Shown: positions 7,690 through 18,686, numbered from the stretch's first letter. The stretch is DNA of 64,000 bases from Pseudomonas sp. gcc21 (GCF_012844345.1 NZ_CP051625.1:2418001-2482000); one strand, 5' to 3'. The notes: generated from the sequence alone by a model not told the origin. A program made the numbers and translations.

Positions 7690-9477
7690 TCAGAATTGGT
7701 CAGCATCCAACTCATACAAAGGCTCACTGCCTGCGCGGACGGAGGCGCTCAGTGACTGTACCCGTGGCAGCAAACGCTTGTAGAAGAACCGCGCGGTGCC
7801 GAGCTTGGATTTATAGAAACCATCAGCATCCTGTTCCAGACGGGCCTGGGCAACCTTTGCCATTTTTGCCCACATGTAGGCATAGGCGGTGTAGCCGAAC
7901 ACGTGCAGATACTCGACCGAGGCGGCACCGATCTCGTTCGGATTGCTGCGGCTACGCTCGATCACCTGCGCGGTCAGGTCCTCCAGATTGGTCAAGGCAT
8001 CCGCCAGGGGCTGGATGAACTCAGCTAACGCCTGATCCTGATTGTCAGCAACGAAAGTTTTCACTTCCTCAGCAAACACCTTGAAGAACGCACCGCCATT
8101 GGCGACAGTCTTGCGTCCCATCAGATCCAGCGCCTGGATGCCATTGGTGCCTTCATAGATTTGAGAGATGCGCACATCACGCACCAACTGCTCCTGGCCC
8201 CACTCGCGTACATAACCATGGCCACCGAACACCTGCTGGCCATGCACGCAGTTCTCCAAGCCGATGTCAGTGAAGAACGCCTTGGCAATCGGCGTCAGCA
8301 GGGCGACGAGATCCTCACCCTTTTTGCGGATGTCGGCGTCTTCGGCATATTTGCTGATATCCAGTTGCGAGCCGACATAAGTCGAGAAAGCCCGGCTGCC
8401 TTCGGTCATTGCCTTCATGGTCAGCAGCATGCGGCGTACATCGGGATGCACGATGATCGGGTCAGCGGCCTTGTCAGGCTGAACGGCACCGGTGGGCGCA
8501 CGGCTCTGAATACGGTCCCGGGCGTAGGCCACGGCGCTCTGATATGACGCTTCGGAACAGCCGATACCCTGGATACCGATGGACAGGCGCTCGTAGTTCA
8601 TCATGGTGAACATTGCATTGAGACCTTTGTTGATCTCGCCAACCAGATAGCCTTCGGCACCGTCGAAATTCATCACACAGGTAGCGGATGCCTTGATGCC
8701 CATCTTGTGTTCGATGGAGCCACAGCTGACCGCGTTGCGCTCGCCCAGGCTGCCATCTTCGTTAACCAGGAATTTCGGAACTACGAACAGCGAAATACCC
8801 TTTGGACCTGCCGGCGCGTCAGGCAGCTTGGCCAGAACCAGGTGAATGATGTTCTCGGTCAGGTCGTGCTCACCACCGGTAATAAAGATCTTGGTCCCGG
8901 TAATGGCGTAGGAGCCGTTCTCGTTCGGAACAGCGCGGGTGCGGATAATCCCGAGGTCGGTGCCGCAATGTGGCTCGGTCAGACACATGGTGCCGGACCA
9001 AGTGCCGGCGTACATATTGGGTAGGAAGCGTTGCTTGAGCTCCTCGCTGCCATGCGCGTCCAGCGCCAGACAGCTACCCGCAGTCAGCGCCGGATACAGA
9101 GCAAAACTGTTGTTGGCACCGTAAACCATTTCTTCAACCTGCACGCCCAGTGTCTTGGGCATGCCGAGCCCACCGAACTCAGGGTTACCCGCGAGCCCGA
9201 CCCAGCCGCCTTCGGAATAGGTGCGGTAGGCTTCTTTGAAACCGGTCGGCGTCGTGACCTCGCCGTTGCTCCACTGCGCACCTTCCTCATCTCCACTGCG
9301 ATTCAGCGGGGCGATTGTCTGCGAAGTGATCTTGCCCGCCTCTTCCAGCATGGCGTCTGCCGTTTCGGCGTCAATGGTGTCGGCCAGACCGGGCAGGCTC
9401 TGCCACAGTTTATCGGCCTCGAACACTTCATTGAGTACAAAACGAATATCGCGCAGGGGGGCTTTATAATCGGCCAT
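7690..9477 (-). CDS. Acyl-CoA dehydrogenase, 595-aa FadE/DmdC-like type (copy 1)
   Basis: 595 aa, matching the ~600-aa class of Pseudomonas acyl-CoA dehydrogenases that carry an extra C-terminal domain. The flavin-contact segment CLTEPHCGTDLG lies near residue 160, and IYEGTNGIQALDLMGRK, holding the catalytic Glu, near 430. The N-terminus MADYKAPLRDIRF is characteristic, and the C-terminal domain follows. The start has AGAGGAG upstream. It catalyses FAD-dependent alpha,beta-desaturation of an acyl-CoA, passing electrons to ETF; chain length cannot be told. A close paralogue starts 720 bases away on the same strand. They resemble the PA0506/PA0508 pair of P. aeruginosa by size and pairing (recollection, not checked). 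Confidence 0.92.
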   Translation of the reverse strand: MADYKAPLRDIRFVLNEVFEADKLWQSLPGLADTIDAETADAMLEEAGKITSQTIAPLNRSGDEEGAQWSNGEVTTPTGFKEAYRTYSEGGWVGLAGNPEFGGLGMPKTLGVQVEEMVYGANNSFALYPALTAGSCLALDAHGSEELKQRFLPNMYAGTWSGTMCLTEPHCGTDLGIIRTRAVPNENGSYAITGTKIFITGGEHDLTENIIHLVLAKLPDAPAGPKGISLFVVPKFLVNEDGSLGERNAVSCGSIEHKMGIKASATCVMNFDGAEGYLVGEINKGLNAMFTMMNYERLSIGIQGIGCSEASYQSAVAYARDRIQSRAPTGAVQPDKAADPIIVHPDVRRMLLTMKAMTEGSRAFSTYVGSQLDISKYAEDADIRKKGEDLVALLTPIAKAFFTDIGLENCVHGQQVFGGHGYVREWGQEQLVRDVRISQIYEGTNGIQALDLMGRKTVANGGAFFKVFAEEVKTFVADNQDQALAEFIQPLADALTNLEDLTAQVIERSRSNPNEIGAASVEYLHVFGYTAYAYMWAKMAKVAQARLEQDADGFYKSKLGTARFFYKRLLPRVQSLSASVRAGSEPLYELDADQF

Positions 9478-9547
9478 GGAAACTCCTCTAGCAGTCGGAT
9501 CACCCGGGCCATCCCGGAATATGCAAAGGATTGTAGCGCGACAACAA

Positions 9548-9566
9548 AAAGACCGATACCGTCTTT
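9548..9566. promoter_or_regulatory. Dyad AAAGAC-N7-GTCTTT upstream of acyl-CoA dehydrogenase 1
   Basis: A six-base perfect inverted repeat with a 7-base spacer lies about 70 bases upstream of the start codon on the minus strand, in the region where a promoter is expected. It could be an operator for a TetR-like fatty-acid regulator, but the sequence alone does not say which protein binds. Low-confidence call. Confidence 0.3.
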
Positions 9567-9700
9567 AAATGACTTTAGACGAAAGTTTGGTCACAAAAAT
9601 TTGTGGGCAGAGTTGCGGATCGATATAACGCCATAGTTCGTGCGGCCTGCGGATCGGGATTTGGAGCTGACGGAGAGATATTGGGGCGTCCTGCGAACGC

Positions 9701-9733
9701 CGTCGCGCCGAAGGCGACCCTCCTACGAAAAGC
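9701..9733. repeat. REP-like palindrome
   Basis: The segment GTCGCGCCGAAGGCGACCC followed by TCCTACGAAAAG has the layout of Pseudomonas REP elements (an imperfect GC-rich palindrome next to a conserved CTCCTACGA-like tail). A diverged tail, CTCCCACGAAAAG, recurs at 9901-9913, at the head of the second copy of the local duplication. Confidence 0.6.
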
Positions 9734-10090
9734 GATAAGCGGCGAATATTGGGTGAGGCCGTAGCTGACTCTACGCAACGCAGAAGTCTGTCTGGCCTGC
9801 GGGCTCGGCAGCTGGCGCAAGCGTCGAAAACAGGGATGTTTTCGTCAAGCCCCCAAGGATGGGTTTACGGCGTCTTGCGGCAGTTGCCGTGCGCGCGGGC
9901 CTCCCACGAAAAGCAACGAGCAACGAGCAACGTATATTGGGGGTGAGGCCGTAGCTGACTCTACGCAACGCAGAAGTCTGTCTGGCCTGCGGGCTCGGCA
10001 GCTGGTGCAAGTGTCGAAAACAGGGATGTTTTCGTCAAGCCCCCAAGGATGGGTTTACCGCGTCTTGCGGCAGTTGCCGTGCGCGCGGGG
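9720..10090. repeat. Tandem duplication (~185 bp) containing two copies of the dispersed structured repeat
   Basis: The block from CTCCTACGAAAAG (9720) to GCGCGCGGG (9899) is repeated from CTCCCACGAAAAG (9901) to 10089. The long near-identical stretch is about 153 bp (9747-9899 and 9937-10089, offset 190) with only a few substitutions. Each copy holds one core of the dispersed repeat family (9823-9882 and 10013-10072), oriented opposite to the copies near 14.2 and 38 kb. Between the halves is a heptamer run AGCAACG x3 (about 9911-9932). No credible gene occurs in 9478-10196. Confidence 0.85.
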
Positions 10091-10154
10091 CTGGGCACAC
10101 ATGTCAGCAGCAACCCTATCCAGGTAAGCAGCCGAACCCTCAGTTGATGATAAA

Positions 10155-10179
10155 AAAGCCCCGAACCAGTCGGGGCTTT
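10155..10179 (-). terminator. Rho-independent terminator of acyl-CoA dehydrogenase 2
   Basis: On the minus strand, stem AAAGCCCCGA / UCGGGGCUUU with a 5-base loop is followed by UUUAUC; the upper part of the stem adjoins the U-run. It begins about 18 bases beyond the stop at 10197, the normal place for an intrinsic terminator. Confidence 0.9.
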
Positions 10180-10196
10180 GTATTACACCTGCCAGA

Positions 10197-11987
10197 TCAG
10201 AACTGCTCGGCTGGCATCTTCATCAGCGTATCCGCGCCGGCTTCAAGTGCAGCCAGATGTGCCTGGGCACGTGGCAGCAGCCGCTTGAAGTAGAACGCCT
10301 GAGTCGCCAGCTTGGCCTGATAGAAGTCTGCCTCGCTGGTACCGGCGTCCAATTTTTCCTGCGCGACGACTGCCATCTTCAGCCACACGAACGCGAGCGT
10401 GACGTAACCAGAGAACATCAGGAAATCGGTTGATGAGGCTCCAACCTCTTCGCGGTTCTGCATCGAACGCATGGCGATCTGCTGGGTCAGCTCGCCCCAC
10501 TGCTTGTTCAGCTCGCTCAGCTTATTGACGTATTCGCCCAGGGTCGCGTGACCTTCGTACTGCTGGCACAGCTGGTGCACCTGCTTGGTAAATACGCGCA
10601 GCAGTTTGCCCTGGCTCATCAGGACCTTGCGGCCCAGCAAATCCAGTGCCTGAATGCCGTTGGTGCCCTCATAGATAGGCGCAATGCGGCAGTCGCGCAT
10701 CTGCTGCTCCTGGCCCCATTCGCGGATGTAACCGTGACCACCAAACACCTGCATACCGTGGCTGGTCACTTCCAGGCCCGTATCGGTCATGAACGCTTTG
10801 CAGATCGGCGTCAGGAACGCCAGCTGGTCTTCCGCCTCAGCCCTGACCGCTTCGTCCTTGGAGTAATGCGCCTGATCCAGCAATTGCGCCGCGTAGTAGG
10901 CCAGTGCCCGGTTGCCCTCGTTGAAGGCTCTCATGGTCAGCAGCATGCGACGCACATCGGGATGCACGATGATCGGATCAGCTGGCTTGTCGGGTTCCGC
11001 CGCGCCGGACAGCGAGCGCATCTGCAAACGGTCCTTCGCGTAGGCCACCGCGCTCTGATAGGACGCCTCGCCGTGGCAGAGACCCTGCATGCCGGTACCC
11101 AGACGCGCATGGTTCATCATGGTGAACATGCAGTTCAGGCCGCGGTTCGCTTCGCCGATCAAGAAGCCGGTCGCGCCATCAAAGTTCATCACACAGGTGG
11201 CAGACGCTTTGATGCCCATCTTGTGCTCGATTGAGCCGCACTTGAGCGCATTACGCTCGCCGCTCTCGCCATTGGCATCAGGCAGGAACTTGGGAACGAT
11301 AAACAGCGAGATACCCTTGGTACCGGCCGGGGCGTCGGGAAGCTTGGCCAATACCAGGTGAACGATGTTTTCCGCCAGATCGTGCTCACCGCAGGAAATG
11401 AAGATTTTGGTACCGGTAATTTGATAGCTGCCGTCAGCCTGAGGAACCGCACGCGTCTTGATCAGGCCCAGGTCCGTACCACAATGTGGCTCGGTCAGGC
11501 ACATGGTGCCGGTCCAGTCACCCGGGGTCAGCTTGCTCAGATAAGTATCCTTCTGCTCCTGAGTGCCGTGTGCACGGATGGCCGCAGCACAGCCGTGGCT
11601 CAGGCCTGGATACATGCTCCAGGCATAGTTGGCGGATGCGATCATTTCGCTGATCACCAACCCCAGCGAGAACGGCAAGCCCTGACCGCCATATTCGGTC
11701 GGGCCGGTCATGGAGCCCCAGCCGTTATCCACGTATTGCCGGTAGGCGTCCTTGAAACCCTGCGGGGTGGTGACAACGCCATCTTCAAAGTGGCAGCCTT
11801 CCTCGTCCCCGGTGCGGTTCAGCGGTGCCAGAACCTCACCAGCGAAGCGCGCACCCTCCTCCATGATGGCGCTGACCAGATCTGGCGACGCGTCGGTCAG
11901 GCCATAGTTCTCGTAGCGGGCGCCGAAATCGAACACCTCGTCAATCAGGAAGCGCATATCGCGTAACGGGGCTTTGTACTCAGGCAT
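10197..11987 (-). CDS. Acyl-CoA dehydrogenase, 596-aa FadE/DmdC-like type (copy 2)
   Basis: A 596-aa paralogue of the preceding dehydrogenase with the same architecture. Shared landmarks are WTGTMCLTEPHCGTDLG, GIKASATCVMNFDGA and the catalytic Glu in PIYEGTNGIQALDLLGRK, plus the C-terminal extension ending MKMPAEQF. The start is supported by GTGGAGAC ten bases upstream. It has its own terminator and a palindrome CAAACGTTTG 53-62 bases upstream, so it is likely an independent, fatty-acid-responsive gene. The two copies differ mainly in the C-terminal half, suggesting different acyl-chain preferences (inference). Confidence 0.92.
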   Translation of the reverse strand: MPEYKAPLRDMRFLIDEVFDFGARYENYGLTDASPDLVSAIMEEGARFAGEVLAPLNRTGDEEGCHFEDGVVTTPQGFKDAYRQYVDNGWGSMTGPTEYGGQGLPFSLGLVISEMIASANYAWSMYPGLSHGCAAAIRAHGTQEQKDTYLSKLTPGDWTGTMCLTEPHCGTDLGLIKTRAVPQADGSYQITGTKIFISCGEHDLAENIVHLVLAKLPDAPAGTKGISLFIVPKFLPDANGESGERNALKCGSIEHKMGIKASATCVMNFDGATGFLIGEANRGLNCMFTMMNHARLGTGMQGLCHGEASYQSAVAYAKDRLQMRSLSGAAEPDKPADPIIVHPDVRRMLLTMRAFNEGNRALAYYAAQLLDQAHYSKDEAVRAEAEDQLAFLTPICKAFMTDTGLEVTSHGMQVFGGHGYIREWGQEQQMRDCRIAPIYEGTNGIQALDLLGRKVLMSQGKLLRVFTKQVHQLCQQYEGHATLGEYVNKLSELNKQWGELTQQIAMRSMQNREEVGASSTDFLMFSGYVTLAFVWLKMAVVAQEKLDAGTSEADFYQAKLATQAFYFKRLLPRAQAHLAALEAGADTLMKMPAEQF

Positions 11988-12039
11988 AGCAATGTCTCCA
12001 CTAAATCAGCCGGGCATCCTGACTGAACGATTATTCATA

Positions 12040-12049
12040 CAAACGTTTG
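12040..12049. promoter_or_regulatory. Palindrome CAAACGTTTG, possible fatty-acid regulator operator
   Basis: A perfect 10-bp palindrome lies in the divergent region between acyl-CoA dehydrogenase 2 and the SLC13-type transporter. Its halves CAAAC and GTTTG match the half-sites reported for PsrA, the TetR-family fatty-acid regulator of Pseudomonas, but with no spacer, whereas published PsrA boxes have a few bases between halves. The identity of the regulator is therefore a guess; position and symmetry are direct observations. Confidence 0.4.
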
Positions 12050-12255
12050 AACACTACGGATGCCCACTTGCGACGTCAACACATCCGCGAGCGCATTAGC
12101 CTGCTTGATGAAGTGCCATAATTTCGCGGGCTCCTGTTATTCTTTAAACGAATAACAAAATCCTTTTTAGGCCTTGGACAGCTTAAGCGATCCCTTCTAA
12201 TGTGTCGGACCCGGGCTTCGCGATGAAGTCTTGTGAACGCATCAACAGGTAACAC

Positions 12256-14052
12256 ATGAGCTGGGATTCTCTACCAATGATCGGCGTCGCGGCCCTGCTG
12301 TGCTGGGTGTTCTACGCCTTCGCCCGCGAAAAGTTCAGTCCCGATGTGGTGGCAGGTATCGCTGTGGCCATCCTGCTGGTGACCACCCTGCTGACCCCTG
12401 CAGACATACTCGGCGTGCTATCGAACAGCGCCCCGATCACCATCGCCTGCATGTTTGTTTTATCCGCAGCGCTTGAACGTACCGGCTGCGTCGAAACCCT
12501 GGGACGATGGCTGGCGCGCATGGGTGGTGGGAGTCCGTTACGTACCTTGTTCAGCCTGATGCTGACCGGCATGGTGCTGTCGACTTTCATCAATAACACG
12601 CCGGTGGTCGCCATTCTCACACCCGTGGCGGTGACGCTCGCCGCTCAGGTGGGAAGCAAAGCCTCAAAGCTTCTGATCCCGCTGTCGTACGCCACTATCC
12701 TCGGCGGCACCATGACGATGATTGGTACCTCGACCAACATCCTGGTGGACGGGGTAGCGCGGCAGCATGGCGTGGCACCTTTCGGCATGTTTGATATTTT
12801 CCTGCCGGGGCTGATCATGGCGGTAATCGGTCTGGTGTTTATCATGTTGATTGGACATCGGTTGCTTCCGGACCGCGAAAGCCTCTCCAAGCAACTGCGT
12901 CCCGACCAGAGCCGCCCGTTCATGACCGAGCTGCTGGTACCCCACGACTCGGCCGTGATCAACCAGAGCATCGCCAACGCTAATCTGAATGGCGAAAGCG
13001 GTATTCAGGTACTGAAGATATTCCGCGGCGATGAAGAACTGTCGACGCCGGTAAATACCACCGTGCTGGCGGCAGGAGATCGTCTGGTACTGCACGCCAA
13101 TATGCGCGACTTCATGGAACTGCGAGAGAACGGCCTGCTCACCTTCAACCGTAACCAGGCGGCTAACTTCGAAACCATCTCGACCCGCGACGTGACACTG
13201 GCCGAAGCCATCGTCGGTCGTAGCTCACGTTACAGCCACCGGCCCATGCGCGATCTCAACCTGACCGCACGCTACGGCATTCACGTGCTGGCCGTGCATC
13301 GACAGAATGAGAACATTCAGGAAAACCTGGACGACTTTCAGTTGCAGTTTGGTGACGTCATGCTGGTCGAGGGATCACCCGCGCAGATCCGCAAGTTCGC
13401 GGATAACGGCGACCTGATCAGCCTGAATACGGTGCAGGAACGCGCCTACCGACGTAACAAGGCGCCCATCGCCATCGCGGCAGTGCTACTAGTGATGCTG
13501 CTGGCAGCGCTGAATATCATGCCCATCGAAGGGTTGGCGATGATTGCGGCGGTGACCGTCGTGGCGACCGGTTGCCTGGATACTGAGGATGCCTACAAGG
13601 CAATTGACTGGCGTATTCTGGCGCTGATCTTCGGCATGCTCTCGATCAGTATCGCCATGAACAAGGTAGGTCTGATAGAAAGCCTGGTCGATCAGGTGGT
13701 AGCGCTTTCCCCCCTGCTGGGACCGTTGTTCATGCTGTCGTTCGTCTATCTGCTGACGTCGGTACTGACGGAGGTGATCAGCAACAACGCCGTTGCGGTA
13801 CTGCTGACCCCGATTGCCATCGGCGTCGCCCAGCAACTGGGCGCGGACCCGCGGCCCTTTGTCGTTGCGGTGATGTTCGCTGCAAGTGCCAGCTTTGCCA
13901 CCCCGATCGGCTATCAGACAAATACCTTCGTCTACAGCGCCGGGGGCTACCGTTTCAGCGACTTTATGCGCATCGGCATACCCCTGAATCTGATCATGTG
14001 GATTACCGCTACGCTGGTTATTCCGTGGGTGTGGCCGTTGTTTCCGGCATAA
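12256..14052 (+). CDS. SLC13/DASS-family transporter with two RCK_C (TrkA_C) domains
   Basis: 598 aa. Hydrophobic helices fill residues 1-205 and 400-598; the middle (about 210-395) is soluble and holds two RCK_C-like domains, seen in the paired segments LVPHDSAVINQSI...AAGDRLVLHA and DLNLTARYGIHVLAVHR...QFGDVMLVEG. The conserved membrane motifs FINNTPVVAILTPV, MIGTSTNILVDG and ISNNAVAVLLTPI mark the sodium:sulfate/dicarboxylate (SAC1-like) branch. The substrate may be sulfate or another anion; it cannot be resolved. The ATG has AGGTAAC just upstream. It is transcribed divergently from acyl-CoA dehydrogenase 2. Confidence 0.88.
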   Translation: MSWDSLPMIGVAALLCWVFYAFAREKFSPDVVAGIAVAILLVTTLLTPADILGVLSNSAPITIACMFVLSAALERTGCVETLGRWLARMGGGSPLRTLFSLMLTGMVLSTFINNTPVVAILTPVAVTLAAQVGSKASKLLIPLSYATILGGTMTMIGTSTNILVDGVARQHGVAPFGMFDIFLPGLIMAVIGLVFIMLIGHRLLPDRESLSKQLRPDQSRPFMTELLVPHDSAVINQSIANANLNGESGIQVLKIFRGDEELSTPVNTTVLAAGDRLVLHANMRDFMELRENGLLTFNRNQAANFETISTRDVTLAEAIVGRSSRYSHRPMRDLNLTARYGIHVLAVHRQNENIQENLDDFQLQFGDVMLVEGSPAQIRKFADNGDLISLNTVQERAYRRNKAPIAIAAVLLVMLLAALNIMPIEGLAMIAAVTVVATGCLDTEDAYKAIDWRILALIFGMLSISIAMNKVGLIESLVDQVVALSPLLGPLFMLSFVYLLTSVLTEVISNNAVAVLLTPIAIGVAQQLGADPRPFVVAVMFAASASFATPIGYQTNTFVYSAGGYRFSDFMRIGIPLNLIMWITATLVIPWVWPLFPA

Positions 14053-14537
14053 AGGCGGGAAAGCGGAAGCGCTAAACTGAAAGCTTCGCCCCGCCAGGAA
14101 AGAAAATTAGGGTATTAGCTTTTCGAGCCGAACGCGCTGATATGCACGAAGCCAATCGCCCACCGCCCGCCAGGACTCCGCAAGACGCCGTGAACCCGTC
14201 CTTGGGGGCTTGACGAAAACATCCCTGTTTTCGACACTTGCTCCATCCTGACAGTCGGCGGACTTGGTCGACCATCGGTGTAGCCCAGAGATAACAAACC
14301 GCGCTTGGCTCGCTATGGTCACTTAAAGCAGCTTGCGCGGTATCGCCTGAAAACAAAACCAATAGCCGCCCCAAACCAGTTCCTCCTTTAAAAAAGGGTT
14401 TAGGGGGATTCAGCTTTTGATCTGGCCTCGCTGAGATACCTTCGAAAGGCGAAAAGCTGGAGGTCGGAAGTGAGAGACCGGCGGTTTGAGTTTGCTCGAG
14501 GATTAGCCGGCGCGGGGTTGGCCGCGCCGACTCGGGT
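14053..14537. repeat. Intergenic repeat region with dispersed repeat copy C
   Basis: This 485-base gap lies between two convergent genes. A hairpin-capable GGCGGG...CCCGCC pair (14054-14095, with nested GAAGC/GCTTC) follows the transporter stop. Dispersed-repeat core C is at about 14174-14246, in plus orientation, with the characteristic CGAAAACATCCCTGTTTTCG palindrome at 14213-14232. At 14381-14410 a pyrimidine block then AAAAAAGGGTTTAGGGGGATT forms another repeat-like motif. A strong hairpin, CGGCGCGG / CCGCGCCG (14508-14529), sits just beyond the metY stop and may end its transcript, though no U-tract follows. I see no gene. Confidence 0.7.
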
Positions 14538-15812
14538 TCAGGCTGCTGCGGCGAGGGCCTGCTCAAGATCAGCCAGAATGTCGTCGATATGCTCGATGCC
14601 GATCGACAGGCGCACCATGTCCCGCGGCACGCCGGCCTTCTCCAGCTCTTCATCGTTCAGCTGTCGATGCGTCGTGGACGCTGGGTGGCAGGCCAAAGAC
14701 TTGGCGTCACCGATGTTCACCAGTCGCACAACCAGCTTCAGCGCGTCGATAAAACGTCCGCCTGCTTCCTGGCCGCCCTTGATGCCGAACGACAAAATCG
14801 CCGCGGGGATGCCGCCCATGTAACGCTGGGCCAGCTCATGTTCGGGATGGTCAGACAAGCCTGCGAACTGCACCCATTCGACCTGGGAATGCTGTTTCAG
14901 ATACTCGGCGACCCGTAACGCATTCTCGCAATGGCGCTCCATGCGCAGCGAGAGCGTTTCCAGCCCCTGCAGGATCTGGAAAGCGTTCATCGGAGACAGC
15001 GCAGCGCCCATGTTGCGCAGCGGCACTACGCGGCAGCGACCAATAAACGCAGCCGGTCCGAAGGCTTCGGTATAGACCACGCCGTGGTAGGACGGGTCGG
15101 GGGTGTTGAGCATTGCGAACCGCTCGGCATTATCAGCCCAGGGAAAACGCCCACCGTCGATGACCATGCCGCCTACTGTGGTGCCATGCCCGCCGATGTA
15201 TTTGGTCAGCGAATGCACAACGATATCTGCGCCGTGCTCGATCGGGCGACACAGCGCCGGAGTAGCGACGGTGTTGTCGACAATCAAAGGCACGCCATGT
15301 CGATGCGCCGCTTCGGCCAGGGCAGCGATATCGATAATGTTGCCGGCGGGGTTGCCGATGGACTCACAGAATACCGCCTTGGTGCGTTCGTCGATCAAGG
15401 CTTCCAGCGCAGCGATGTCATTGTGTGCAGCGAAACGCACTTCGATCCCCTGCCGCGGAAAAGTGTGGGCGAATAGGTTATAGGTACCGCCGTACAGCTT
15501 CGCGACCGAAACGATGTTGTCGCCCACTTCTGCAATCGTCTGGATGGCGGCGGTAATTGCTGCCATCCCCGATGCCATCGCCAGCCCGCCCACACCTCCT
15601 TCCAATGCCGCAACGCGCTGCTCAAGCACGTCATTGGTGGGGTTCATGATCCGCGTATAAATGTTGCCAGGCACCTTCAGATCAAACAGATCCGCCCCGT
15701 GCTGGGTACTGTCGAAGGCGTAGGACGTGGTTTGGTAAATCGGTACGGCAACGGCCTTGGTGGTCGGATCCGGGCTGTAGCCCGCGTGGATCGCCAGAGT
15801 CTCGAGCTTCAT
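14538..15812 (-). CDS. metY: O-acetylhomoserine sulfhydrylase (MetY), PLP enzyme
   Basis: 424 aa, the usual MetY length. The opening KLETLAIHAGYSPDPTTKAVAVPIYQTTSY is typical of the O-acetylhomoserine aminocarboxypropyltransferase branch of Cys/Met gamma-family PLP enzymes. Lys204 in the HSLTKYIGGHG motif is the expected Schiff-base lysine; NPTNDVLEQRVAALEGG and the late SIGIEHIDDILADLEQAL are also diagnostic. It makes homocysteine from O-acetylhomoserine and sulfide in the cytoplasm. The start has GGAAGGA upstream. It stands alone, followed on the same strand by nothing but a hairpin. I see no riboswitch upstream. Confidence 0.93.
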   Translation of the reverse strand: MKLETLAIHAGYSPDPTTKAVAVPIYQTTSYAFDSTQHGADLFDLKVPGNIYTRIMNPTNDVLEQRVAALEGGVGGLAMASGMAAITAAIQTIAEVGDNIVSVAKLYGGTYNLFAHTFPRQGIEVRFAAHNDIAALEALIDERTKAVFCESIGNPAGNIIDIAALAEAAHRHGVPLIVDNTVATPALCRPIEHGADIVVHSLTKYIGGHGTTVGGMVIDGGRFPWADNAERFAMLNTPDPSYHGVVYTEAFGPAAFIGRCRVVPLRNMGAALSPMNAFQILQGLETLSLRMERHCENALRVAEYLKQHSQVEWVQFAGLSDHPEHELAQRYMGGIPAAILSFGIKGGQEAGGRFIDALKLVVRLVNIGDAKSLACHPASTTHRQLNDEELEKAGVPRDMVRLSIGIEHIDDILADLEQALAAAA

Positions 15813-15919
15813 TATTATGTCCTTCCGTTGAGTGATGAGGTGCTATGCAGCATGCGCAAAGCAGTGCCCTCGATCAAGTACCGGAGCACAGGGAAGGTTT
15901 GGGATGGAGTGGAATCAAC

Positions 15920-15939
15920 GCGGGCCTGAGCAGGCCCGC
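15920..15939 (-). terminator. GC-rich hairpin downstream of hemE
   Basis: A perfect 8-bp stem (GCGGGCCT / AGGCCCGC) with a 4-base loop lies about 20 bases past the hemE stop on the minus strand. The sequence after it (GUUGAUUCC) has few U residues, so termination may be partial. Confidence 0.5.
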
Positions 15940-15959
15940 TGACAGGGAGTTGCCGGTAT

Positions 15960-17042
15960 TCAGGTCACAACGGCGGAAGGGTCGTGATAGGCCGCAGAAA
16001 GCTCATGAACCGCTTCGATAAAGGCTCCGGCATGCGCAGGGTCCACTTCCGGAGTAATACCGTGACCGAGGTTGAAGACATGCCCCGAACCTTTACCGTA
16101 ACTGGCCAGGATGCGGCCGACTTCAGCGCGGATGGCCTCTGGTTTGGCGTAGAGCACGGTCGGGTCCATATTGCCCTGCAGGGCAACACGCGAACCCACC
16201 CGTGAACGTGCAACACCGATATCGATAGTCCAGTCCAGCCCCAAGGCGTCTGCGCCAGTATCGACCATGCTTTCCAGCCACAATCCGCCGTTCTTGGTGA
16301 ACAGGATCACCGGAACCTTGCGGCCTTCGTGCTCCCGAATCAAACCGTTGACGATCTTGCGCATATAGGCCAGCGAGAACTTCTGGTAGGCATCGGCAGA
16401 CAGGTTGCCACCCCATGTATCGAAAATCTGCACCGCCTGGGCGCCGGCCATGATCTGCCCGTTCAGATAGGAGATAACCGAATCGGCCAGCTTGTCGAGC
16501 AGCATATGCATGGCTTCAGGCTGGTCATAAAGCATCGCTTTGCTCTTGCGGAAGTCCTTCGACGAGCCGCCCTCTACCATGTAGGTTGCCAGCGTCCAGG
16601 GGCTGCCGGAGAAACCGATCAAGGGCACACGGCCATTGAGTTCGCTGCGAATTGTCCGGACGGCGTTCATCACGTAGCCCAGATCCTGCTCCGGATCAGG
16701 TACTACAAGCGCTTCGATATCTGCTGGAGTGTCGATGCGCTTACGGAATTTCGGCCCCTCACCGGTCTCGAAATGCAGGCCGAGACCCATCGCATCGGGG
16801 ATGGTGAGAATGTCGGAGAACAGAATCGCCGCATCCAGCGGATAGCGCTCCAACGGCTGCAACGTTACTTCGCACGCCATCTCCGGATTAGTGCACAGCC
16901 CCATGAAATCTCCGGCGCGACTGCGTGATGCCCGATACTCGGGCAGGTAACGGCCAGCCTGCCGCATCATCCACACGGGGGTCACGTCTACGGGCTGGCG
17001 CATCAGAGCGCGCAGGAAACGGTCATTTTTCAATTCATACAT
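15960..17042 (-). CDS. hemE: Uroporphyrinogen decarboxylase
   Basis: 360 aa beginning [16 protein letters not shown], a typical HemE start; an in-frame ATG 90 bases upstream adds a low-complexity tail not expected in the family, so I use 17042. The substrate-binding [13 protein letters not shown] and the [12 protein letters not shown] segment with the catalytic Asp are intact, as are [17 protein letters not shown] and [12 protein letters not shown]. It converts uroporphyrinogen III to coproporphyrinogen III in cytoplasmic haem synthesis. It lies directly downstream of gltD, from which it is separated by a terminator, as in Pseudomonas. Confidence 0.95.
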   Translation of the reverse strand: MYELKNDRFLRALMRQPVDVTPVWMMRQAGRYLPEYRASRSRAGDFMGLCTNPEMACEVTLQPLERYPLDAAILFSDILTIPDAMGLGLHFETGEGPKFRKRIDTPADIEALVVPDPEQDLGYVMNAVRTIRSELNGRVPLIGFSGSPWTLATYMVEGGSSKDFRKSKAMLYDQPEAMHMLLDKLADSVISYLNGQIMAGAQAVQIFDTWGGNLSADAYQKFSLAYMRKIVNGLIREHEGRKVPVILFTKNGGLWLESMVDTGADALGLDWTIDIGVARSRVGSRVALQGNMDPTVLYAKPEAIRAEVGRILASYGKGSGHVFNLGHGITPEVDPAHAGAFIEAVHELSAAYHDPSAVVT

Positions 17043-17144
17043 GGGAAGGTCCAATAGCGGGATCAGCGGCCATTGTACCGATAAAACGCGAGGAAGATCA
17101 GAGCCCGCCTGACGCACGCGGGGAAAGCTCATTGCAGAGAGAAG

Positions 17145-17166
17145 AAAGGCGCCCGCAGGCGCCCTT
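17145..17166 (-). terminator. Terminator between gltD and hemE
   Basis: On the minus strand a 9-bp stem (AAGGGCGCC / GGCGCCTTT, one G-U pair) with loop UGCG is followed by CUUCUCU. It starts 9 bases after the gltD stop. Confidence 0.75.
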
Positions 17167-17174
17167 CCATGTGC

Positions 17175-18599
<1,425 letters not shown>

Positions 18600-18686
18600 T
18601 TACCTCGCAGCCGCGCTGCTGAATTCTCTGTAACGAATGCGCTGAGTTGCCTGCGCATTCGCCGGGGCAGTTGGGTTCACTGACAG

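Noticed and set aside
14072..14653. 193-codon minus-strand frame
   Set aside because: Overlaps the metY 3' end out of frame and otherwise translates the dispersed repeat.
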